A DNA stretch of 64,000 bases from Photobacterium angustum. Its GTDB lineage: Bacteria > Pseudomonadota > Gammaproteobacteria > Enterobacterales > Vibrionaceae. The number at the start of each line of letters is the position of its first letter. The first letter of the stretch is position 1. Both the position numbers and the translations under genes were made by a program. Positions 43,721-52,560 of the stretch are shown one piece after another. A model generated the notes under the pieces. The model was not told the DNA's origin. It saw only the letters and a program-made list of their open reading frames with translations, and made no database searches. The stretch spans positions 1-64,000 of the forward strand of contig NZ_MSCJ01000003.1 of the NCBI RefSeq assembly GCF_002954615.1, in the 5' to 3' direction.

Positions 43721-45127
43721 TTATTGCAACTGTTGACCTTTGTATTCACCAGTCAACGTTTTAAGGTAAGCGGAGATTTTTTCAATATCACTTTGACTTA
43801 GTTTCACGCCAACTTGATACAACGCCATATCATTAACAGCCTGCTCTAATGTTGTAGCACTCGCGTCATGGAAATAAGGTGCAGTTAATGCCACATTACG
43901 TAATGTAGGTACTTTAAAGCGATGCATATCATTGCCATCTTTCGTGACATTAAAACGACCATTGTCGACTTCAGTTACATGGCCACGATCGCCAAAGTAA
44001 TCACCTTTCAGCCCCATCACTTCAAACGATAATCCGCCCATTGCCTGACCGCTATGGCAAGTTTGACATTTATTCGCTTTAAACAACGCATATCCTTCTT
44101 GCTCTTGTTGCGTTAATGCCGTTTTATCGCCTTTTAAAAACTTATCAAAACGGCTATTTGGCGTAACGAGTGTTTTTTCAAATTCAGCAATCGCATTAGT
44201 AATACTATATTCACTGATCCCTTGTTTAGGGTAGAGTGTCGTAAACTGTGCTTTTAATGCCGAATCTTTATCGAGTTTATCGATAATATGCTGCCAAGAG
44301 CCCGCGCCCATCTCTATAGGGTTCATTGGTGGACCACCAGCTTGCTCTTGCAGATCTTTAGCACGACCATCCCAGAACTGATGGATATTAAACACAGAGT
44401 TAAACACCGTTGGCGCATTAATTGGACCTTTTGCACCATTAATACCAGTTGAGGTTTTTAAGTGATCAACACCACCACCAGTTAAGCTATGGCACGTTGA
44501 ACAAGCAACGGTATTATTACCCGATAAACGCTTATCATGGTAAAGCTCTTCACCTAATTTAACTTTTCCCTCATCCACTTCAAAGGTGGTAGAAATTGGC
44601 TGTACCGCATAATATTTATATTCTGCAACAACCTGTGGATCAGAATAGTATTTAGCACGTTCTTCTTTAACCCACTTTAATAACACATCCGTTTCTTGCG
44701 GTGATAAATCTGAGCGCCAGTGCATGAGTAAGTATTGTTTTGGTGGCATTGCACCATCATCTAGTACCGATTCTAATTTTGCTAAGTCAACTTGAGAGAT
44801 CGGTTTATTCTGCTGAACCTGATCCATTAATGCTGTGATATTAAATTGACGGAGTGCCTTTTTAACATCATGTGCCATTAACTGTTTTGCCACGGGTAAG
44901 TTAGCGTAAAACGGCATTTCGCTGTTGGTTGTGTGGCAGTACTGACAACCTTTTTGGTTAAAAATCTTAAAAGCTTGCTGAGAAAGAGGATCAACTTTAA
45001 CCAAATTAGCTTGTGAAAGGTATTGTTGATGGAGCTTTTTATCTCCTTGATCAACGGCGTATACCGTTGCCAAATAACCTAAAACACCCGCTCCTATTGC
45101 CAATGCAATATACGATGATTTTTTCAT
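43721..45127 (-). CDS. Tri-haem cytochrome c / quinol peroxidase (YhjA type)
   Basis: 468 residues with one N-terminal membrane helix (IALAIGAGVLGYLATVYAV) and three haem-binding motifs: CQYCH near residue 60, CSTCH near 210 and CQTCH near 355. The first lies in an extra N-terminal domain as in E. coli YhjA, which uses quinol to reduce hydrogen peroxide in the periplasm. The other two form the classical CcpA/MauG di-haem core (KLGEELYHDKRLSGN, FNSVFNIHQFWDGRA, VPTLRNVALTAPYFHD). An FNR-like site lies about 200 bases upstream, fitting anaerobic or microaerobic control. Monocistronic with its own terminator. Confidence 0.92.
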   Translation of the reverse strand: MKKSSYIALAIGAGVLGYLATVYAVDQGDKKLHQQYLSQANLVKVDPLSQQAFKIFNQKGCQYCHTTNSEMPFYANLPVAKQLMAHDVKKALRQFNITALMDQVQQNKPISQVDLAKLESVLDDGAMPPKQYLLMHWRSDLSPQETDVLLKWVKEERAKYYSDPQVVAEYKYYAVQPISTTFEVDEGKVKLGEELYHDKRLSGNNTVACSTCHSLTGGGVDHLKTSTGINGAKGPINAPTVFNSVFNIHQFWDGRAKDLQEQAGGPPMNPIEMGAGSWQHIIDKLDKDSALKAQFTTLYPKQGISEYSITNAIAEFEKTLVTPNSRFDKFLKGDKTALTQQEQEGYALFKANKCQTCHSGQAMGGLSFEVMGLKGDYFGDRGHVTEVDNGRFNVTKDGNDMHRFKVPTLRNVALTAPYFHDASATTLEQAVNDMALYQVGVKLSQSDIEKISAYLKTLTGEYKGQQLQ

Positions 45128-45332
45128 GAATATACCTAAAAGAACTATTTCACGAGAAAATAATCGCTTCTAATGTAGATATCCATCTGGAAAAAGTGGA
45201 CATCACAATAGATAAATCCGATAAAACACAATTTTAACAATAAGTTTTATGTTTACCTATTTAATATCAGTGCATTAAATTCATATGTTAATAAAGCCGT
45301 ATTATTTACTTAAATATCAACTCTTTGTTTTA
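45128..45332. other. Leader and promoter region of the peroxidase gene
   Basis: AT-rich sequence between the FNR-like box and the peroxidase start, likely a leader of up to about 170 bases. No gene is seen. Confidence 0.4.
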
Positions 45333-45346
45333 TTGTTCTAGATCAA
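45333..45346 (-). promoter_or_regulatory. FNR/CRP-like box upstream of the peroxidase gene
   Basis: TTGTTCTAGATCAA matches the FNR consensus TTGATnnnnATCAA at 9 of 10 fixed bases. A second, overlapping perfect palindrome (ATCAATTTT t AAAATTGAT, 45342-45360) follows. E. coli yhjA is FNR-activated, so the site is plausible; binding is not shown. Confidence 0.5.
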
Positions 45347-45457
45347 TTTTTAAAATTGATAAAATTAACTCTCTTTTTTATTTTTAATCTAAATATTAAA
45401 ATCACACCATCAACTATAGATATCATCATAATAAATAATATGTTAATGATTATAAAA

Positions 45458-45485
45458 AAGGCAATGTAATCACTTTCATTGCCTT
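45458..45485 (-). terminator. Terminator of the MOSC-reductase fusion gene
   Basis: Stem AAGGCAATG / CATTGCCTT with a 10-base loop and a TTTTTTATA tail on the minus strand, 20 bases after the stop. Confidence 0.88.
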
Positions 45486-45504
45486 CTAATTTACCCACAG
45501 CTCA

Positions 45505-47349
45505 CTATTTAATTATTTCTAGATCACTTCTAGGCACACAGCAACATGCTAGCACTTTCCCTTCAGCACGCTCTTGCGATGAAAGTGCTGGAACCTCTGG
45601 TTGTTCTACCTCTCCAGATTTCACTGTGACCTTACAAGCCCCGCAAAAACCGGCGCGACAGCTATAATCCATCTTAATACCAGCCGTTTCTGCTTGTTCT
45701 AATAATGTTGCTTGGTTATTCCCTTGGAAAAGCTGTCCATCAATTGATAATTCGACCGTCTTTTTTTCTTCAAGTGCATGACGTACAGGGCCAAACGCTT
45801 CTTGGTGATAACGAGAAGCTGCCATTCCCATATTGAGCAATAACTTTTTCGCAGACGACATAAACGCATCAGGACCACAAACAAATACCTGACGTTTATC
45901 TAAATCACTCATCATGGCTAAATGACCAATGCTTAGTCGTCCAGATTCACCTTGCCAGTCACGTTTTGGTTGCGTTAATACGATACGTAAATCGAGTGAA
46001 GGATGCTTCTCTTCTATTGCACGTAATTCCTCTAAATAAGGAATATCAGCTTCTGTACGGCATTGATGATAAAAGACCACATCACGCACTAAATCATGAT
46101 CGGATAAATAACGTAGCATCGACATCATTGGTGTTACACCACTACCACCCGAGAGTAATAATAATTTATCAGTATGAACCCCAAGATGAAAATCACCGCT
46201 CGGCGATTCAGACACCAATGTATCACCGACTTGAAAATGCTCATGTAACCAATTAGAGATGCGACCGTCATTAACTCGTTTTACTGATATCGCATAACGC
46301 CCCGGTCGTGATGGGCTAGAAGATAATGTATAGCGACGAGAAATATACTCGCCATTCACTTCTAGTTGAATAGGCAGGTGTTGCCCCGGTAAATAAGTCG
46401 GTAACGCTTGGTTTTCTTGATGAGATTCTAGCCAAAATGTAGTGAAATCTTGTGCTATATCTTCACGCTCTACACACGTAAGCTGTAATTTTTGCTCACT
46501 GTTATCTGCATATATTTCTTTCGGTTTCGTTTCTAATATTTCAATGGTGTCACCAACAGAAATAATACCTTCATTACGCGCCACAAGATTTTGCCCGAAA
46601 TAGACATTTCCCTTTTCATCGGCGCGGAATTTTGCCATCGTAACTAACGGCTCTTTACTTTCGCTAAACGTTGCTGATTTAGGATCGACCGTGGTTAAAA
46701 TGCATCGAGCACAAGGTTTGACCGCTTCAAACTCAACCTCACCAATCCGAATACGTTTCCAACCATCTTCTGCGAACGCTTCAGTATTACTTACCACTAA
46801 GTTAGTTCTAAACTGATCCATTGTGTGGTGCTCACTACTACGCTCGTTAAGCGCTTGAAGCGAGGCTTCACTGATCACTAGTAGCGGATAACCATCAGCA
46901 AAACTCACATTTTGCTGGATTTTAGGACGAAGACGGTTTGATTGTTCACCCGTAAACAACAACTGAACGGGTTGGCCTAACACATCACTAAACCACGCAT
47001 TGGCTTGCTCAGTTGTAGTATAGGCGATGAATGTATCTCCCCAAACGGTTGATGACGCTTCTGCCATATCAAATTGAGCATACTTCAGTACCAAACAGGC
47101 TTTATCTTCATAGCTTATTACGATGCCATCGGCAATTAGCGCCGCTTTCACTTTTACCATCTTGGGAGATTTACGTGCCGTGATCATATCACCTGATAGG
47201 GTCGCAACCATGAAACGACGATCGAAACTGATCCCCTGTTTTTCGACCCAAACTTTAGATTGGCTGATACCTGCTATTGATTTTACGGGAAAGACATTTA
47301 ATTGGGATAATTGTGGTGTTTCTAAAGGTGTGCTCACTGCTCTCTCCAT
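45505..47349 (-). CDS. MOSC domain-ferredoxin reductase fusion (YcbX-like N-half plus NAD/FAD/2Fe-2S reductase)
   Basis: 614 residues from the ATG at 47349; a TTG 21 bases earlier is also in frame and neither has a good ribosome-binding site. Residues 10-280 are a MOSC N-terminal beta-barrel and MOSC domain of the YcbX type (FPVKSIAGI, WGDTF, and the molybdenum-site KPCARC). Residues 300-510 form an FAD/NAD reductase (RRYTLSSSP, LSGGSGVTPMMSML, VFVCGPDAFM). The C-terminus is a plant-type 2Fe-2S ferredoxin (CRAGFCGAC ... CCC). So an electron-supply chain from NAD(P)H is fused to the molybdenum reductase module, which in YcbX reduces N-hydroxylated compounds. Divergent from a cytochrome b561-like gene. 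Confidence 0.9.
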   Translation of the reverse strand: MERAVSTPLETPQLSQLNVFPVKSIAGISQSKVWVEKQGISFDRRFMVATLSGDMITARKSPKMVKVKAALIADGIVISYEDKACLVLKYAQFDMAEASSTVWGDTFIAYTTTEQANAWFSDVLGQPVQLLFTGEQSNRLRPKIQQNVSFADGYPLLVISEASLQALNERSSEHHTMDQFRTNLVVSNTEAFAEDGWKRIRIGEVEFEAVKPCARCILTTVDPKSATFSESKEPLVTMAKFRADEKGNVYFGQNLVARNEGIISVGDTIEILETKPKEIYADNSEQKLQLTCVEREDIAQDFTTFWLESHQENQALPTYLPGQHLPIQLEVNGEYISRRYTLSSSPSRPGRYAISVKRVNDGRISNWLHEHFQVGDTLVSESPSGDFHLGVHTDKLLLLSGGSGVTPMMSMLRYLSDHDLVRDVVFYHQCRTEADIPYLEELRAIEEKHPSLDLRIVLTQPKRDWQGESGRLSIGHLAMMSDLDKRQVFVCGPDAFMSSAKKLLLNMGMAASRYHQEAFGPVRHALEEKKTVELSIDGQLFQGNNQATLLEQAETAGIKMDYSCRAGFCGACKVTVKSGEVEQPEVPALSSQERAEGKVLACCCVPRSDLEIIK

Positions 47350-47556
47350 GACAATATGTATTAGCAGCAATAGTGTAACGCAGTATCAACATAGCTGAAA
47401 AAGAAATCTATCAATCCTTCTTCATCTATTTACGCATTAAAAATGCATATTTACATTACTGGCTTATATCTCTTTTCTATCTGCCTATTTTTTCCCCTTG
47501 TGTTAAATTTCGCTTATCAATCATCTTATTTTTATATCGTCTGATTAAGGTTTACT

Positions 47557-48129
47557 ATGCCGCTACTTCATTCTTTTTGGCGTTACATCAAACATTACTT
47601 TCCCAATACGGGGCTGCGCCATATTCATACTTCATTGGCCGCTTTAGTGATCTTACAGATTTTAAATAGTAATTTAATGAGCATGACCCATGCAGGTGAA
47701 ATTGAAGGTGGTGTTTTATCTACCTTTTTCTTATGGGTGCACATTATTCTTGGCATACTGACCGTTGTCGTCACGCTGGCAATGATTAGCTATATGTTAG
47801 TTAAACAATCATTCCGCCAATTCTTTCCTTATCTTTTTGGTGACAACACCGTTCTATTCGATGACTTAAAACAACTTCGCCACGGTAAATTGCCCGAGCC
47901 AAGAGAAAAAGGCTTAGGGAATATTATTCAAGGACTAGGTATTGGCGCTTTGATCTTAATTGAAACAGCTGCACTGATATGGCTAGCACTTTGGTTAAGT
48001 CACTCACCTTATGCCAACGATGCGAGAGAGATCCATAAATCGCTGACAGGTTTAATTGAAGCATACTTAATTGGCCATGGCGGTATGGCACTGCTTCACT
48101 TCTTTATTGAACGTAAGAAGTTCGCTTGA
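47557..48129 (+). CDS. Cytochrome b561-like / four-helix membrane protein
   Basis: 190 residues with about four membrane helices and histidines placed in them (LRHIHTSLAALVIL, FLWVHIILGILTVV, EIHKSLTGLIEAYLIGHGGMALLHFF). This fits a di-haem cytochrome b561-type protein that passes electrons within the inner membrane. AAGG lies before the ATG. It is divergent from the MOSC-reductase fusion (207 bases between the starts), which could suggest a shared redox role, but this is inference. It could also be a non-haem DUF membrane protein. Confidence 0.75.
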   Translation: MPLLHSFWRYIKHYFPNTGLRHIHTSLAALVILQILNSNLMSMTHAGEIEGGVLSTFFLWVHIILGILTVVVTLAMISYMLVKQSFRQFFPYLFGDNTVLFDDLKQLRHGKLPEPREKGLGNIIQGLGIGALILIETAALIWLALWLSHSPYANDAREIHKSLTGLIEAYLIGHGGMALLHFFIERKKFA

Positions 48130-48156
48130 TTTTAAACACGCTTTATAAACAAAAAG

Positions 48157-48209
48157 CATAGCCTAGTAATGTTTGCATCCCATGATTTAGCAAACATTAC
48201 TAGGCTATG
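48157..48209. terminator. 20-bp perfect inverted repeat, bidirectional terminator
   Basis: Arms CATAGCCTAGTAATGTTTGC and its exact complement around a 13-base loop. It sits after the cytochrome b561-like gene (plus strand). On the minus strand it ends in CTTTTTGTTTATA, so it also stops transcripts from the DJ-1/PfpI gene. Confidence 0.8.
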
Positions 48210-48242
48210 ATATTTATCATCGAAAACGAATGTCATATTAGT

Positions 48243-48268
48243 AAATAGCTCAAACCAATGAGCTATTT
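48243..48268. terminator. Second hairpin after the DJ-1/PfpI gene
   Basis: Perfect stem AAATAGCTCA / TGAGCTATTT with a 6-base loop, about 40 bases after the stop at 48306. The T-run is short, so this may act with the neighbouring hairpin. Confidence 0.6.
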
Positions 48269-48305
48269 CATATCAGGTAGTTTTTAAAATATATCAACAA
48301 GATAA

Positions 48306-48977
48306 TTACGTCATTGATGTCACTAACGCCTTACCAACGCCGTGAGCACTGGTAGGGTTTTGGCCAGTAATCACTCGTTTATCAACGATAACCAGCTCTT
48401 GCCAAGGCTGTACTTTATTAAAGCGCGCTGCCTTTCTTGAAAGCGCCTCTTCCAATAAAAATGGAATATGAGTAATAGTACCGAAATCTATTTCTTCTTC
48501 ACGTGTAAAGCCCGTTACCGATATAGATGCAAGTAAGCTGTCACCACTACTTAATGTAATAGGAAGCAGTGCCGCAGGGCCATGACATACCGCCGCTATA
48601 ACGCCACCGTTTTCATAATGTTTTGCTGCTAATTGAGCAAAGTCAGTATTGCTGGAAAGATCAGATAGCAGACCAAAGCCACCTGGATAAAATACAGCAT
48701 CGTACTCATCAATATTCACTTGTGAGACGGGAATCGTATTATTGATTCGGTTCTGAAAATTATCATCCGCCAACACAATGCGGTTTACCTCATCACCTTC
48801 GATATCCGTACCATAAAGTGGCGCTTTACCCCCTTTAATCGATGCGATTTCATAGTCAAAACCAGCTGCAGTCAGCTCATGAATAACGTGGGTTATCTCT
48901 GGTGAGTAAGTGCCATTCGCTTGGTCAGTATCGCCCAGAGTTGCATGATTCGTTACAGGGATCAGGATCCTTTTCAT
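48306..48977 (-). CDS. DJ-1/PfpI family protein (Hsp31-like, type 1 glutamine amidotransferase fold)
   Basis: 223 residues with the DJ-1/PfpI core: YDAVFYPGGFGLLSDL, the nucleophile elbow AVCHGPAALLP with its cysteine-histidine pair, and a C-terminal VIDKRVITGQNPTSAHGVGKALV. Relatives act as glyoxalase-III-type or chaperone/stress proteins on reactive carbonyls; the exact activity here is unknown. The start has AGGAAAAG upstream. It is divergent from a LysR-type gene with 110 bases between the starts, the classical arrangement in which the LysR protein controls the neighbour. Confidence 0.9.
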   Translation of the reverse strand: MKRILIPVTNHATLGDTDQANGTYSPEITHVIHELTAAGFDYEIASIKGGKAPLYGTDIEGDEVNRIVLADDNFQNRINNTIPVSQVNIDEYDAVFYPGGFGLLSDLSSNTDFAQLAAKHYENGGVIAAVCHGPAALLPITLSSGDSLLASISVTGFTREEEIDFGTITHIPFLLEEALSRKAARFNKVQPWQELVIVDKRVITGQNPTSAHGVGKALVTSMT

Positions 48978-49087
48978 TGTCTTTTCCTTGAATTATTGAG
49001 TGCGTAAACATGTTAATTCAAATCAATATGGCTGATAATACAGAAAATCGGCAAATCATTGTTGTTAAATAGCAAAGATAAAGGTCT

Positions 49088-49978
49088 ATGAATAGTTTCG
49101 ATGGGATCATTGAATTCGTTGCAGTCGCTGAAAGCCATGGCTTTTCGTCTGCGGCTAAACAACTCGGTTGCAGCACAAGCCACGTTAGCCGACAAGTCTC
49201 AAGGTTAGAAGAGAGATTAGGTGTCGCCTTATTAGCTCGCTCAACCCGACAGGTCAATTTAACCGATGCTGGACAACTGTATTATCAACAATGCAGAGGG
49301 CTGGTAAATGGATTACAACAAGCCAGCGAAAGCTTAAACACACAGCAAATTACGCTGAGTGGAACATTACGCGTCAGCGCTGCTGGTGCATTTGCCGAAG
49401 AGCATGTCGCTCCTGCGCTAATGGCATTCGCGAAGTCTTACCCAGATCTTACTATCGAGATGGATTTTAACTCTCGTATGGTGAATTTTATCGAAGATGG
49501 TATCGACTTTGCGATCCGTTACGGGGCACTAAAAGATTCAGGTTTAGTCGCGAGAAAACTCGTTGATCGCCCAATGGCTGCGGTTGCCAGCCAAGATTAT
49601 TTAGCCCGTTATGGAGAGCCAACTCACCCTAGCCAATTGAAACAACATAGCTGCATTATTGCTAATAATGACCACTGGCTCTTTGAAAAAGAAGGCAACA
49701 CCATTAATACCCGTGTTCACGGTCGATGGAAAAGCAATAACTCCAATGCTGTTATCTCGGCATGCGAAGAAGGACTAGGTATCGCGTATATGCCAAAAAG
49801 CAGCCTAGCAAAAGGGTTGGATTCAGGTTCACTTGTTCCGATACTGCAAGATTTTTGGGGTAAAGGTAATAGCAGTTGGATCGTATATCAAAATCAACGT
49901 TTTCTTCCTGTCCGTGCTCGCTTGGCAATAGACTATTTAATTAATTATTTCTCTGATTGGGATTCGCTACATAAATAA
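49088..49978 (+). CDS. LysR-type transcriptional regulator
   Basis: 296 residues. The N-terminal winged HTH is FVAVAESHGFSSAAKQLGCSTSHVSRQVSRLEERLGVALLARSTRQ, followed by the periplasmic-binding-like effector domain (LRVSAAGAFAEEHVAPALMAF ... IDFAIRYGAL ... GLGIAYMPKSSL). It resembles the subgroup controlling small stress or quinone/carbonyl-related neighbours. It probably regulates the divergent DJ-1/PfpI gene. AAGG lies just before the ATG. Confidence 0.92.
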   Translation: MNSFDGIIEFVAVAESHGFSSAAKQLGCSTSHVSRQVSRLEERLGVALLARSTRQVNLTDAGQLYYQQCRGLVNGLQQASESLNTQQITLSGTLRVSAAGAFAEEHVAPALMAFAKSYPDLTIEMDFNSRMVNFIEDGIDFAIRYGALKDSGLVARKLVDRPMAAVASQDYLARYGEPTHPSQLKQHSCIIANNDHWLFEKEGNTINTRVHGRWKSNNSNAVISACEEGLGIAYMPKSSLAKGLDSGSLVPILQDFWGKGNSSWIVYQNQRFLPVRARLAIDYLINYFSDWDSLHK

Positions 49979-50115
49979 ACCCTTAGCCATTGCTTTCATC
50001 TTTTGGGTAGATTGGCTCTATTTTCTTGGGGATTACTTACTCAATAACAATATAAATCAGTAAGTAAACATAACGTTTTTATTTCAAATAAATCTATAGC
50101 ACGTTGAGAGACAAC

Positions 50116-50673
50116 ATGACTGAATTCGAAAAAATGCTTGCAGGTGAAGACTTTGACGGCGGCGCAAACTGTATTAACCAGATTCGTCAAAATGCTTCGA
50201 ACTTATTACAGACCATTAATCAAAGTACAGATGACTCTCAGCGTCATGAACTATTTCAACAGCTAATGGGAAAGATTTCAGCATCGAGTCACATCCGCTC
50301 CCCCTTTTATTGTGAGTTCGGTAAAACGATCTCGATTGGGGAAAAGACCTTCATCAATATGAACGTAACAATGTTGGATGGCGCTAAAATTATTATTGGC
50401 AATAACGTAATGATTGGCCCGAACACCCAGCTTTACTGTGCTAGCCATGATCTAAACTATCTCAATCGCCGTAACTGGGAAACCATTTGTGATCCTATTA
50501 CGATTGAGGACGATGTATGGATTGGTGGCAATGTTGTGATCAATAAAGGTGTGACCATTGGTGCGCGTTCTGTGATTGCCGCTAACTCTGTGGTTAATAC
50601 CGATGTACCACCTGACTCTCTATATGGTGGAACACCTGCAAAGTTAATCAGAATTATTCATGAGAACCAATAG
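50116..50673 (+). CDS. Sugar O-acetyltransferase (Maa/LacA/NodL family)
   Basis: About 185 residues starting MTEFEKMLAGEDF, the typical opening of maltose or galactoside acetyltransferases. The left-handed beta-helix hexapeptide repeats follow (IGEKTFINMNVTMLDGAKIIIGNNVMIGPN), then the catalytic histidine in CASHDL and the end VWIGGNVVINKGVTIGARSVIAANSVV ... YGGTPAKLI. It transfers acetyl from acetyl-CoA to a sugar hydroxyl in the cytoplasm. The ATG at 50116 is preferred over a TTG at 50104. Stands alone; substrate unknown. Confidence 0.92.
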   Translation: MTEFEKMLAGEDFDGGANCINQIRQNASNLLQTINQSTDDSQRHELFQQLMGKISASSHIRSPFYCEFGKTISIGEKTFINMNVTMLDGAKIIIGNNVMIGPNTQLYCASHDLNYLNRRNWETICDPITIEDDVWIGGNVVINKGVTIGARSVIAANSVVNTDVPPDSLYGGTPAKLIRIIHENQ

Positions 50674-51360
50674 GCGATCAGGGTTTAGCAATAATCTTAT
50701 GCATGATGCATAGCCACATAACATAACGAGTTTGTCTAATATGTGAATTAGCCTAGTAGCTAACTCACATATGGACAAAAACTGCTTAGATTATTTGCTT
50801 TATTTAATCTGGTAGACATTAGTAAATATAAGGATAACACTTCCCATCACCCGTAACTGATAAGTGTTAATCAAGGCAATAATTATTCGTATAGTTTGAT
50901 TAGTTGAGTACTGAGCCAATTGCTAAAGGTTTCGTCACGCTCAAGTTTTTATACCAGTTGCTGAAAACCAAGTCAAAATCCTTAAGAACTACGCGACCCA
51001 AATCATGATTTCTGTACTTTTGACACAATTGAAAAAGCTGCTGGCTATAGCGAATTAGTGAGCTATGTACTGTGAATAGCTTGTAACGACTATAAAAGTT
51101 ACCCTTAGTCCCGAATCACTTAGCTGAGTCCTAAGTTTATTTCTGAACTGTTTCTAAGAGTTATTAGCATGAAAGCCTTGAAGCACAATACAATTAGTTG
51201 ATGCACTAATACCACGATATTTAATTTCTATTGGTTTTATTGAGCTCAATACTGATAAAATATATCAGAAAAAAAATTGATATTAATGTCACTCAATTCA
51301 AAGTTAACTGTAGGCTCAATATACCCATTAAATTATTTGCAACAGCCCCGAGCCATAATA
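50674..51360. other. Long gene-free region at the edge of the accessory segment
   Basis: 690 bases without a supported gene. It contains the inverted repeat at 50731-50779. Around 50,940-51,070 there are short frames that read like broken coding sequence (for example PVAENQVKILKNYATQIM followed, in another frame, by IEKAAGYSELVSYVL), so a decayed gene is possible. I cannot assign it. Confidence 0.35.
50731..50779. repeat. Long imperfect inverted repeat (about 21 bp arms)
   Basis: Left arm TTTGTCTAATATGTGAATTAG with C following, right arm GCTAACTCACATATGGACAAA, 6-base loop; about 20 of 22 positions pair. There is no T-run on either side, so it is not an ordinary terminator. Confidence 0.7.
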
Positions 51361-51780
51361 TTAACTTAGAGGCTCACTACCTAGTTCCAATATTTTTGTG
51401 AAAGCCTTTAAATCCGCAGAAGAAGCATTAAGGAGTATCTTCTCCCATTCCTTGTTAATAGAATCGTTGATATTTCTATTAACAATAAGTCCTTGCTTCG
51501 TGATTTCTATTTTAAGCCGCCTCATATCGTTTTCGACTTCAGTGGCGCTAACTAGATGTTGCTCTTGAAGCCGCTTAATTGATCGAGTGAGGTTTTGATG
51601 AATTGTTCCAAGATTTTCTGCTAGTTGTCTCTTTGTCTGAGGGCCTCTAATACTTAACTCATCAAGGATTACTCTATCAACGTAAGTGACCCCAAAGCTA
51701 GAACAAATGGGGGACAATTTGTTCTGCCATATAATAGTATTAGAACGCCAAAGTCGAGTTAAGTAGCCAAAATCAGGCAT
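51361..51780 (-). CDS. MarR-family transcriptional regulator
   Basis: 139 residues with the winged HTH pattern of MarR proteins: DELSIRGPQTKRQLAENLGTIHQNLTRSIKRLQEQHLVSATEVENDMRRLKIEITKQG, which includes recognition helix and wing (the DxRR motif). It lies 12 bases after the MarC-family gene, so it is the second gene of a marC-marR unit. Expected to act as a dimeric repressor released by a small molecule. Its divergence and AT-rich codons fit an accessory segment. Confidence 0.88.
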   Translation of the reverse strand: MPDFGYLTRLWRSNTIIWQNKLSPICSSFGVTYVDRVILDELSIRGPQTKRQLAENLGTIHQNLTRSIKRLQEQHLVSATEVENDMRRLKIEITKQGLIVNRNINDSINKEWEKILLNASSADLKAFTKILELGSEPLS

Positions 51781-51792
51781 GTTATTTAGTTC

Positions 51793-52395
51793 TCAGTGAA
51801 TATAATAAGAGAAGCCTGAGTATATCAAACCCACGCTAATACAAGCAAGAATCAAATGGGACAGCCTGCTGATAATGTTTATTGTTATTTCACCTATTAA
51901 TGACTCTATTGATTTACTAAAGTAGAATAAAGTACCTAATAATAGTGTGAGTGTTATTGATGCGGCACTTATCGAGATCTTATTTAAGAAGTTATGCGAG
52001 CTAAATTTATCATTTGATAAGCTCATTAAAACTGATAACGAAGCCGGACCTGCAATAATAGGAATAGACAGAGGAACTATTGCTATATTGCTATCGGTGA
52101 CGAGGTTTGTATCTGCGTCCTGATTTAATCCTCGAAGACTCGATATGAGCAGTGAAAGGCCTCCTGCTATTTGTAAAGAGGCTAAATTAATCCCCAAAAT
52201 ATTAAATATTTCTATTCCAAACCAAGTTGTAATCAGAAATGTAAGAACTACTGATAAAGTTGTTTTTACAGCTATATCCTGAACCTCTTTTTTATTTATT
52301 GACCTAGTGTATGTAATAAAAATAGCATACATAGTTATTGGATTTAAAATGACAACCAGTTTAATAAATGAATATATGTAACTGTCTAATAACAT
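51793..52395 (-). CDS. MarC family (UPF0056) membrane protein
   Basis: 200 residues with about six membrane helices and the family pattern: an early NPITMYAIF, IAGGLSLLISSLRGL, PLSIPIIAGPASLSVLM, and the final helix SRLSHLILACISVGLIYSGF. MarC-family proteins are inner-membrane proteins of unknown, possibly transport, function. AGG lies before the ATG. Directly followed by a MarR regulator on the same strand. Confidence 0.87.
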   Translation of the reverse strand: MLLDSYIYSFIKLVVILNPITMYAIFITYTRSINKKEVQDIAVKTTLSVVLTFLITTWFGIEIFNILGINLASLQIAGGLSLLISSLRGLNQDADTNLVTDSNIAIVPLSIPIIAGPASLSVLMSLSNDKFSSHNFLNKISISAASITLTLLLGTLFYFSKSIESLIGEITINIISRLSHLILACISVGLIYSGFSYYIH

Positions 52396-52560
52396 TGGAA
52401 GACCTATTTTTTATTGATAGCATCCCTGCATACTTATCTAATAACTTCAAAAATACAGTACTTAGAGTAATTATTTTGGAATTATATGTAGATATATCCA
52501 TCTTACCTTTTAATATTTGACTTTAAGCGATGTCTTAAATATTTATACTTATTTAATCTA

